A stretch of DNA of 64,000 nucleotides, taken from NCBI GenBank assembly GCA_022496805.1, contig CM040101.1, positions 7,194,501 through 7,258,500 of the forward strand. Reading direction: 5' to 3'. Positions 12,319 to 21,779 of this stretch are shown piece by piece (position 1 is the first letter of the stretch; the number at the start of each line of letters is the position of its first letter). Source of the DNA: Pohlia nutans (lineage: Eukaryota > Streptophyta > Bryopsida > Bryales > Mniaceae). The notes beneath the pieces were generated by a model that saw only the letters and a program-made list of their open reading frames with translations, ran no database searches and was not told the DNA's origin. The translations under genes were made by a program, and so were the position numbers.

Positions 12319-12437
12319 AATAGTAGAAAAGGTGGCATTGTTGAGGGAGTTGCCTAGGCATGTGGTGCCCAATTCCACGTATGCACAGTGGATTTACCTG
12401 GGCATCTCCTTGGAGAGCGCCACCTTTCCTACTAGTG
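12319..12437. mobile_element. 119-bp miniature CACTA element
   Basis: The ends are CAATAGTAGAAAAGGTGGC (first CACTA word mutated to CAATA) and inverted GCCACCTTTCCTACTAGTG. A 3-bp duplication ATA flanks it (12316-12318, 12438-12440). The inverted similarity extends inward, so most of the element can fold on itself. Its termini resemble the CACTAGTAG ends of the 19-kb element. Confidence 0.8.
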
Positions 12438-12794
12438 ATACCCACCCCAAATTATTTATAAAAAGAGAAGCCCAAAGCATTAGAAATTTACTTTTTTTTT
12501 AAAATTGTACTTTTATGGTGAAAATGAATCTTAGAAAACATTCACGGCATTGAACATTTGGCATGAGCTGCCAATCCCGACGGCCGGGTACGGCAGGCCC
12601 AAAACTGCACCACAACTGGTTATTCAGTTGCAAAGTAAAGGTAGGAGAATGATGGTGGAGAAGAGCATAGAGAGAATAACTAAAGCATGTTTGGTGTGCA
12701 TGTACATTTGGGAAGTGAAATAAAGTGATCGAATATTCCTTGATGATGATTATGCATGACATTATGAGTGTAAAAGAATGTGAACCAACTCGTA

Positions 12795-14403
12795 CAGTAC
12801 CTCACAAAACTGTTCCAATGATTGGAACTTCTAGATTCAAAAGTATGTGTAAGATAAATGGATGTCCAAACTTTCAAGTAGTAGTTTGAGGCATATATTA
12901 CATCCAATCTAATACACATTTGTAAAAAAAATCTAACTAAATCAAATATCATTGAAGGAAAAATGAAAGTTAAAAACTAGTATATACATTGGTACAGTTT
13001 TGTGAGTGCTCTAAGTAAACTAGCTAATACTTTGTCCATCTTCCTTTTGAAGCTATTACAGCTTCAATCCTTTTGGGCATACTTTCTATAAGTCTTCTAC
13101 AATCATGTGCAGTAATAGAAGAGAAGACTTGTACTACACGTTCCCATAATTCTATCATTCCTTTTGGAGGTGAATCATATTGATTCAATCTCCTTTTGAG
13201 GATGGCCCATAGATGTTCTATTGGATTTAAATCAGGGGATTGGGCAGGCCACGTTAGAAGACTAAAACTTTGCCTTGAAAACCATTCTTGCATCATTTTT
13301 GTGGTGTGAACGGAAGCATTATCTTGCTGAAAAATGACTTGTGTAGCATCTAATCCATATTTTCTAATTGTACCATCTATTGTTTGCTCTAAAATCTGAC
13401 GATATCCATGTTGATTGAGGCGGCCTTCAACTTTGTACACTAGTCCTGGCCCATAAATGGTCATACTACCCCAAATCATGATTCCACCACCACCATGCTT
13501 TACTGTCTCTGTAACAGTGCGTGTTGACAACTCATGTGGATCACGACTCCAACACCAAGAGATTCCATCAGAGCAGAATAAGTTGATTTTAGACTCATCA
13601 GAGAAAATGACACGACTCCAATCATCTATAGTCCAATCTAGATGGGCTCTTGCAAAGTCTAAACGTGCTTTGATATTCTTGACTGAAAGACGTGGTTTTT
13701 TCTACTTCACTTGTGATTGTAAACCACCTCTACGTAAAACACGTCTCACTGTTTCAACACACACTTGCATCCCAAATGCCTCTTGCACATTTTTTGTAGC
13801 CTCTACTGCAGTACTAAGCTTACCTCTAGTCATATTCAATACACAAGACCGTTCCATTGCAGGAGTCATCTTTCTTGGTCTACCTCCATGTGATGATTCT
13901 ACATTGAAAACACACTTTTGTCGGAGCCTCTGCACAGTTCCAACACCCACATGCAAACTCCTTGACACTTCTCTTATAGTGCACCCTCTTTGCAACATAG
14001 AAAGAACGTCTGACTTTTTTTGAGAAGATAATGCAGACACCATCTTTTCTACTTGGAAGCAAGAACAACAAAGTACAAAAAACTGTAGGAAAATGGTCTA
14101 TACACACACTGGAACAAAGTTCTACAACAAAGAGTTGAAGGTCCATCAAGATTGACAAGCTTTTGTAAACATTTAGTTTTGGAAGAGTGCACTCACAAAA
14201 CTGTTCCAGTGAATCAGATGGCTTTGAACCCTACAATTGTCACGTATAGATAGTCATGCATGTCATTGGTTTTTACATGTGGCTTCCTAACGTAGATTAG
14301 AAGCTTATTGCAATGCCACATGGGCATTTGCAATTGCCATGTAGCATCCACAGTCAACCAAAAGAAGATATTTACAGCATTGGAACAGTTTTGTGAGGTA
14401 CTG
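12795..14403 (-). mobile_element. Tc1-like transposon, copy 1 (1,609 bp)
   Basis: The element is bounded by TA (12793-12794, 14404-14405). The ends are CAGTACCTCACAAAACTG and its exact inverse. Each end holds a second copy of the CTCACAAAACTG-type word in opposite orientation about 190 bp further in (near 12,990 and 14,190). One transposase frame on the minus strand fills the centre, interrupted by one TAG. The copy at 19078-20686 has the same length and appears identical inside, in opposite orientation, with different flanking DNA. That indicates two insertions and not one segmental inversion. Confidence 0.95.
13024..14043 (-). pseudogene. Tc1-family DD34E transposase, one in-frame TAG
   Basis: The enzyme would cut and join its own element ends at TA sites. 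The frame is 340 codons from ATG at 14043, the usual Tc1 length. Residues about 1-50 form a helix-turn-helix followed by a GRPRK AT-hook-like linker (near 57-61) and a second DNA-binding helix set. The catalytic triad is visible: D149 in SDES, D241 in QQDNAS, E276 in NPIEHLW, with 34 residues between the last two. Codon 114 is TAG in the basic linker before KKPRLS; reading continues in the same frame afterwards. The identical TAG in copy 2 means the stop predates their separation or is tolerated by readthrough or by supply of transposase from elsewhere. All catalytic residues are intact, so decay is otherwise minimal. Confidence 0.93.
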
Positions 14404-14911
14404 TATAACTTTTATCCTTTTAGTATCTAAGATTAGAACCATCAAACAAGTATTTGCAAAAATAAATACAAATGTCGTTCACCCCTCTCTAACTTTGGTA
14501 GTTTTGCAAAGGTGCATCATAAATTGCAACTGAGAGGGATATTTTGATTTTTTTTTTAGATTCTATCCATACGGTTGGATCTGCAATTGCAATCACCAAT
14601 ACTTTTATATAAAATTTGAAACTTAAAATTCAAAATTCTTTTGTAATTCGATTACGAATAAGATATTGACAATTTGTACATGGAATTTGTTGTGATTGGT
14701 TGAAATGTAATACTCTAAGTGTAGTGATTTTTGAAGATTTTTTGGTTGCTTGATTTTATGAGTTGACTTTTTTAAGAGCACTTTTGCACTGAAAAACTTC
14801 AAAATTTAGGGTGAATCGCTACAACATGAAATGAGGCATGAAAATTTCACAAATCATCCCCTTTCTAATCGGATCACACATGCATGAAGCTAACTTCCCA
14901 TAAAATATATA

Positions 14912-15216
14912 AGGTCGAAGCACCTAAAACCGACCATGTACACAAAACCAACCACCCTAGATTCTTGCCTAATTTCTAGATTTTCAAAGGAAAGATGTAC
15001 CTCATTTGTACATCAGAGCATGTGATCGGTTTTTGGTAAACCTACAACTTTCACTTTGAAAATTTGTACTTATTCAAATAATTATCAAAAAAATTAAATT
15101 AAATATGAAAACTTCTCAATTTCTTATTGCTAAAAGAGGAAAATACTCAAAATATCGATTCATCTATCCCATGTATAGTGCATGTCTTAACTGATCGGTT
15201 TTGGGTGCCTCGACCT
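14912..15216. mobile_element. TA-flanked MITE with AGGTCGA ends, nested
   Basis: The 305-bp insert has ends AGGTCGAAGCACCTAAAACC and inverted GGTTTTGGGTGCCTCGACCT (about 25 bp with three mismatches). TA lies at 14910-14911 and 15217-15218. The related sequence at 7568 shows the unoccupied site with one TA, which directly supports a TA duplication. Confidence 0.85.
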
Positions 15217-15295
15217 TAGTAAAAAATCCACACTGCGAAAAGTCAATGACAAATGAGAAATTTGTGTTTGATTTTGTACGTTGTCCACTTTCTAG

Positions 15296-15858
15296 CCCCT
15301 AAATGCCTAGAGGATCCAAATTTGGCAGTTTTGCAAAGATGCATTATAAAATGCAACCTAGAGGGATATTTTGAACTTGATATATGAATAAAAGTTGTAC
15401 ATTATGAATTTTAGATTCTATCCATACGGTTAGATCTATGATTGCTATTACCAATAATTTTGTATAAAATTTGAAACCTGAAATTCAAAATTATTTTATA
15501 ATTCAATTACGAATATGATATTGACAATCTACGGATGAAATTTTTGTGATTGGTTGAAGTGTAATACTCTAAGTGTAGTGATTTTTGGAGATTTTTTGGT
15601 TGCTTAATTTTATGAGTTGACTTTTTTAGAGCACTTTTACACTGAAATGTTCAAAATTTTGGGTGAATCACGACAACATGAAATGAGGCATAAAAAATTC
15701 ACAAATCATCCCCTTTCTAATCGGATCACATATGCATGAAGCTAACTTCCCATAGAATCTACTGTAAAAATTCCACACTGCAAAAAGTGCATGACGGATG
15801 AGAAATTATGAATGAAATCGTACATCGTCCAAAAAATGGACGCTTAGGCAGTTAGGGG
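15296..15858. mobile_element. MITE (E2) flanked by CTAG, nested in E3
   Basis: 563 bp starting CCCCTAAATGCCTAGAGG and ending GGCAGTTAGGGG, strongly similar to E1. The flanking tetranucleotide is CTAG on both sides (15292-15295, 15859-15862) and not TTAA. Because both sides changed together, the duplication is best read as 4 bp with a relaxed palindromic target. Confidence 0.85.
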
Positions 15859-16207
15859 CTAGACGGTTGGACGTTTAAGGGTTAAGGAAAAAATCCAAAG
15901 ACTTAGTGGATACCACAGCATGTGGCACATGGGAACCAAAGCAACCAATGAAAGTTGGACCGATTGTACTACAAATGGAAATAGAAAGGTACTCACTGAC
16001 ACCTCACCGGTTTCAGTTCAGTTCTCATCTTTCTTCAGCTCTCAACACTCACAGCTTAGGGCCCAACGTAACATTCTTGACCCTCTAGAATCCCATGATT
16101 GTAGAAAATAATCGAATGCGTCATAAAGATTTTCTTTTTCAACTTGATATCAATTTGATTCCAATTTTTTAATGATTTTATCTCAATTGGTAATTGTTCT
16201 AAGGGTA

Positions 16208-16400
16208 ATTCTCCTCTATCCCATATTAAATTTCTTGTACGCTGAAAATAAAAGACTCAGCTCCTCCAATGGTGTGGACCCTCAGTACAATGGTGTGGAC
16301 CTTGAGCAAGTAGGAGTAGTAGTTTGAGCAAATATAAAAGCTTGTTATGGGATAAATTGAGAAGGGAACCATGAAGCTTAATATGGGACAGAGGGCTCAG
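16208..16400. mobile_element. Stowaway-like MITE
   Basis: The ends ATTCTCCTCTATCCCATATT and the inverted AATATGGGACAGAGGGCTCAG are imperfect but resemble the CTCCCTC..CCC ends of plant Stowaway elements. TA is present on both sides (16206-16207, 16401-16402). Confidence 0.5.
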
Positions 16401-18438
16401 TATGCCATAAATCTTTGTGCCCGCTAAAGAGACAAATAAGGAATTTTACACCCACCTTCTTTGTCTCTTTTGCCTCTTGTCAATTTTTTTAATTTTTTTT
16501 CTTTTGAATTTTCTTTGTCTCTAAACTTTCACAAATTTTTTAAGCAAATTAACCCTATTATATAAGAAATTACTAGATTTTACATAGGTTCTCGAAGAAT
16601 GGTTCTCGCACTAGGGTAAGAATGCTATAAACCCCCGCCTTTCTCCTTACATTCTATAATACACTTTTAGGTTGATCCGGGGGTTGATCATCACTATTTT
16701 TTCAATATTTTACACTAATTTTCAGAAAAATTGTTTATAGTTAAATTTATACATACTATAAAAAATAACGTCACCATACATATACAATATATATGTGAAT
16801 GTTACAAATAACACCCCATTTTACACTTAGATCTACGTACGGTCTACAGAGAGTTCATCCCTTAAATTTGAAAGCAACCAATGATTAATTTGTAATGCTA
16901 TTTTTTAATTCTTTTTGCCATTCATGGATATGATATGTACTTTTGAATTTTAAGTAAAAAAACCACGTTTCACAAAAAATTGTAAGCTGACCAAGTTTGG
17001 AGAATGCGTATCAAATGTATTGACTTGTTGAAGGTTTATGAAATTGAAAAACATAGAAGATGTCCAAATAAGTGCTACAGTATGTCATCAAAGTAAAACT
17101 CAAAAATTATAAACACATGTTTCTAAAAGAACAGAATATATATCCCTACTCTCTATACCCCTTTTCTTTATCTTCTTATTCAAATTTCTATTCAAAATTC
17201 TATTTAACCCAAATTCTATTAAAAAATTAGGTGCTTTTAAGTTGAAAATAGTTTCAACCAAAGGCTGTACAAGGAGAGTAATTTCAACCTTTCAGAAAAG
17301 TCTCAACGGTGCATGATTTTCTTTACATTGGTTGAAAATGTACCGTTCAACCAAACCCAACAGTGTCTTCCTTCTACCGTTCAACTAAACCCAATTTCAA
17401 CTAAATCCAATCCCCTATGTGATCTTCAGTTAGGTTGAGTTTGGTTATCCCCTTAACCCCTAAAGGACCAGGTGGACTCATTGTGTCCAAGAATAATTTC
17501 ATTACTTTATTAACTTATTTGGATTCCATAATTTTGACTCAATGTTAACTAGAGAATTGTAAAAGTCCGTTACGAGAACATAACAATCCTTAAAGATTTG
17601 CAATTACGTTGATCGATTCACCAGGAAAAAACTAAAATGTCAACGTAGGTGAACTTGGGACATGGTAGTTTGGGAGGTTGATGACTTGGAGGGCGTTTTC
17701 ACACTAGGATGTCACATTTGTCAAAAAAAAAGTATACAATATGTAAAACATTTTCCATTACTGCATCATTAACACTATATAATAATTACGGAAAATGTTC
17801 AAATATATTTTAAATATAAACTTTTTGGAAGATTGGAATCTTTTCTACATATTTTATAATATTTTGAAATATTTTGGAAATCTTTACACATTTTATGCAA
17901 TGTAACAATTAATAACAATGACAAAAACCAGCTCAACTAGTCACCAATAAGTCACTTCACCCAAACATAAATCTGTCAAAATCAATCATTGTTGTTGTGT
18001 TTAGTTTTAAAATACGATTTTTGTGAGCATCTAATACAATACATCTTTGTATGCCCTTGAAATTTCAAACACTAATCATAGTTCTAGAATTTATGAGAAT
18101 GTTTGTAGTGAATGATCTGTTGATTTTGTTCAATATCTTTAGAAAACAACTCATAGTCAAACCTTATAATCATGTAATCTATACGGTAAATTGTCCTGAA
18201 AATTGGTACACAAATCTCACAACTAAGTCTTCTTTGAACTTCATTGGTGAAGTTTTCTACATGAGCACCAATTAAGATATACAAATATGTTCTTGAAAGC
18301 ATCACGAGAAATGATAAAACTTTAGGGATGAGCATGGTCCTTATGGGGTCAAGAATCAAGAAACTCAAAGCGATCATCATGTTTTTTTGAGTATGTCCTA
18401 TGTTCATTTTGTTCATTTTTTTAAATTAAATTAAATTA

Positions 18439-18439
<1 letters not shown>

Positions 18440-18485
<46 letters not shown>
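18440..18485. repeat. (ATT)n microsatellite
   Basis: About 15 uninterrupted ATT units, followed by a partly degraded extension to 18,498. Confidence 0.95.
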
Positions 18486-18486
<1 letters not shown>

Positions 18487-19077
18487 TCGTATTATTATTT
18501 ACCAATGTATGCAATATTCTTCATTGATTCTAGCGATATATTTTTTTCACTGCTTTTGGTAATATAAAACTTGTCCCATTTAGATCATAATTTTCATATA
18601 CAACTAGTGTGGCCCTGCACTATTGGCCTAGATGTTTCACGTGTTCCCCGTGCCCCTGTATTCTAATGCATTCCCGTGTCACCCCGTGCTTTTGCTTTTT
18701 AGAATAATTTATTCAAAATTTAATTCAATTTATAGAGACAAAATTCAATTGAAAATCCATAACTTCCACACCGTAAGTCCAAAAACTACGAAACAACTTT
18801 AGTGTACCCTTACTCAACGTGTGCCAAGAATGACATCGAAATACCTATATTCCACTTTTCATAATTTAATTCAAATTTATTTTAACAAAATTCCACTAAA
18901 ATTCCATAACTTTTACACCGTAGGTCCAAACGCAACGAAACAAACTTCATGCACCCCCTCCTCATCAATAGCTTTGCGACAATACCAAGAATGCAACTAG
19001 AGGACGCAATGTTAAGGAGATCTCAACGTAACAAAACAAACAAAACAAATGAACAAACAAAAAACCTACCTTATACG

Positions 19078-20686
19078 GAGTACCTCACAAAACTGTTCCA
19101 ATGCTGTAAATATCTTCTTTTGGTTGACTGTGGATGCTACATGGCAATTGCAAATGCCCATGTGGCATTGCAATAAGCTTCTAATCTACGTTAGGAAGCC
19201 ACATGTAAAAACCAATGACATGCATGACTATCTATACGTGACAATTGTAGGGTTCAAAGCCATCTGATTCACTGGAACAGTTTTGTGAGTGCACTCTTCC
19301 AAAACTAAATGTTTACAAAAGCTTGTCAATCTTGATGGACCTTCAACTCTTTGTTGTAGAACTTTGTTCCAGTGTGTGTATAGACCATTTTCCTACAGTT
19401 TTTTGTACTTTGTTGTTCTTGCTTCCAAGTAGAAAAGATGGTGTCTGCATTATCTTCTCAAAAAAAGTCAGACGTTCTTTCTATGTTGCAAAGAGGGTGC
19501 ACTATAAGAGAAGTGTCAAGGAGTTTGCATGTGGGTGTTGGAACTGTGCAGAGGCTCCGACAAAAGTGTGTTTTCAATGTAGAATCATCACATGGAGGTA
19601 GACCAAGAAAGATGACTCCTGCAATGGAACGGTCTTGTGTATTGAATATGACTAGAGGTAAGCTTAGTACTGCAGTAGAGGCTACAAAAAATGTGCAAGA
19701 GGCATTTGGGATGCAAGTGTGTGTTGAAACAGTGAGACGTGTTTTACGTAGAGGTGGTTTACAATCACAAGTGAAGTAGAAAAAACCACGTCTTTCAGTC
19801 AAGAATATCAAAGCACGTTTAGACTTTGCAAGAGCCCATCTAGATTGGACTATAGATGATTGGAGTCGTGTCATTTTCTCTGATGAGTCTAAAATCAACT
19901 TATTCTGCTCTGATGGAATCTCTTGGTGTTGGAGTCGTGATCCACATGAGTTGTCAACACGCACTGTTACAGAGACAGTAAAGCATGGTGGTGGTGGAAT
20001 CATGATTTGGGGTAGTATGACCATTTATGGGCCAGGACTAGTGTACAAAGTTGAAGGCCGCCTCAATCAACATGGATATCGTCAGATTTTAGAGCAAACA
20101 ATAGATGGTACAATTAGAAAATATGGATTAGATGCTACACAAGTCATTTTTCAGCAAGATAATGCTTCCGTTCACACCACAAAAATGATGCAAGAATGGT
20201 TTTCAAGGCAAAGTTTTAGTCTTCTAACGTGGCCTGCCCAATCCCCTGATTTAAATCCAATAGAACATCTATGGGCCATCCTCAAAAGGAGATTGAATCA
20301 ATATGATTCACCTCCAAAAGGAATGATAGAATTATGGGAACGTGTAGTACAAGTCTTCTCTTCTATTACTGCACATGATTGTAGAAGACTTATAGAAAGT
20401 ATGCCCAAAAGGATTGAAGCTGTAATAGCTTCAAAAGGAAGATGGACAAAGTATTAGCTAGTTTACTTAGAGCACTCACAAAACTGTACCAATGTATATA
20501 CTAGTTTTTAACTTTCATTTTTCCTTCAATGATATTTGATTTAGTTAGATTTTTTTTACAAATGTGTATTAGATTGGATGTAATATATGCCTCAAACTAC
20601 TACTTGAAAGTTTGGACATCCATTTATCTTACACATACTTTTGAATCTAGAAGTTCCAATCATTGGAACAGTTTTGTGGGGTACTG
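19078..20686 (+). mobile_element. Tc1-like transposon, copy 2 (1,609 bp)
   Basis: Same length as copy 1 and inverted relative to it. TA follows the right end (20687-20688), but the left flank reads CG and the first base is G where copy 1 has C. One further change, GTGAGG to GTGGGG, lies in the right terminus. The internal sequence appears identical to copy 1 throughout, pointing to very recent duplication. Confidence 0.95.
19438..20457 (+). pseudogene. Tc1-family DD34E transposase, copy 2, same TAG
   Basis: The translation equals copy 1 in both halves: 113 codons, TAG at 19777-19779, then an open frame to the stop at 20455-20457. Triad codons lie at 19882 (D149), 20158 (D241) and 20263 (E276). 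The start ATG at 19438 gives the usual Tc1 N-terminus. Open frames on the opposite strand here have no family resemblance and are shadows. Confidence 0.93.
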
Positions 20687-20726
20687 TACAATGTCCACTG
20701 ATCCTGGTGATTGTTTTTTTTTCCCA

Positions 20727-20812
20727 TTTAGAATATATTTTTCATAATACCGGTACGATCCATTGAATTTTTCATTTTATAATGATAAATCCTTGATCTT
20801 TTAAAGGTTGAA
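20727..20812. mobile_element. Truncated TTAA-family MITE
   Basis: The text 'ttgaatttttcatttta' followed by 'aatccttgatcttttaaagg' matches the right part of 22130-22351 and 57816-58045. The left part is absent. Confidence 0.5.
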
Positions 20813-21356
20813 ATATTCACGACTCTCCCCCGGTAACCAAACCCACAGATCCGGTAACTGACCCCAACCCACCCGTATGCCAACCCAGAGGCCCGGTAAC
20901 CCAACCTGCAGGTCCGGTGGCAATGAAAGTACAGTAGGGCCAAGGCGGTGAAGGCAGAGGAACGCCGTTTGTGGTGGAGCACTACCGGAATAAAACCTTT
21001 TCTTTACGTCGTCTCGCAGCTGCCTTCACTGTAGCGGATTCAGTTCTCCGTCTAGATCCGGCTATGGAGTGACACCCTTTTCCTTTACAATTACAACAAC
21101 AAGTAGAAAGCTCGGCGCCCTGAGAGCATCCTTGCCTCTCACGGGCCGATATGAAGTAGAGCTCGAGATGTGGAGCGCGCAACAATTAGGGTTTCACTAA
21201 CCATGGCGCCCTTCACATGATCGGAGAATCACCCGCTTGCGACTCGATCGCCGCTTCTGCGTGATCGTGCCGGTACGAATTCTGATTCGATTTTTTAATT
21301 TTTTTTCCGGTAGCGGTTATGCCGTTCTGTGTGAATGATTGGTTATGAATTAGGCT

Positions 21357-21720
21357 TGAACGGTCGAATACTCCGTTCTTGTTGATAAATATTTTGCGTT
21401 CTTCTGAACTTTTCCTACTTGCCGAAAAATCCAGATGAATTTGCTTTTTGGAAAACGTTTCAATTGATGCCGAGTTGAAAGTAGTCGAGAACGTTCTAGT
21501 AAGCCGTACTTCGCAACTATGGAATTAGGTGATTTTTATCTGAGCTTAGGTACGAAGAACGGTCGATTACTCTGTTCTTGTTGATAAATATTGCGTTCTT
21601 CTGAATTTTTCCTACTTGAAAAATCCAGATGAATTTTTTTTTGGAGAACGTTTCAATTGATGCTGAGTTGAAAGTCGAGAACTTTCTGTGGAATTAGGTG
21701 ATTGTATCTGAATTGGATGT
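21357..21720. repeat. Imperfect tandem duplication in the F-box gene leader
   Basis: Two copies of about 170 bp (about 21,357-21,530 and 21,556-21,720) share GATAAATATT, TTTCCTACTTG and CGTTTCAATTGATGC blocks. They lie inside a probable 5'-UTR intron, donor near 21,270 and acceptor near 21,750 (GTAGGTGCAG). The second copy has several small deletions. Confidence 0.75.
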
Positions 21721-21779
21721 TTTTTGAATTGTTTTGGTGGTAGGTGCAGGCGAGTGAGGGGAAGACGAATTAAGCGGAG

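Larger units (their letters stand above)
14482..15881. mobile_element. TTAA-type MITE (E3) interrupted by two nested elements
   Basis: The sequence matches E1 (7102-7669) except that its left tip lacks about 18 bp and two elements lie inside: a TA-flanked MITE at 14912-15216 and another E-type copy at 15296-15858. After the second insertion the E3 tail resumes and ends TTTAAGGG before TTAA at 15882-15885. E1 supplies the empty-site sequence for the first insertion. Confidence 0.8.
15882..19077. other. Gene-free interval
   Basis: No gene is supported. It holds a Stowaway-like element at 16208-16400, one orphan left end of the TTAA family at about 17,455 (CCCCTAAAGGACCAGG), and an ATT microsatellite at 18440-18485. 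Confidence 0.5.

Noticed and set aside
13457..14158. 188- and 92-codon frames overlapping the Tc1 transposase, mirrored at 19323-20024
   Set aside because: They are antisense or offset shadows of the transposase; they lack family motifs and exist only because the element is duplicated.
12795..20686. Single large palindrome or inverted segmental duplication explaining the Tc1 pair
   Set aside because: Similarity stops exactly at the transposon termini and the flanks differ, so two separate insertions fit better.
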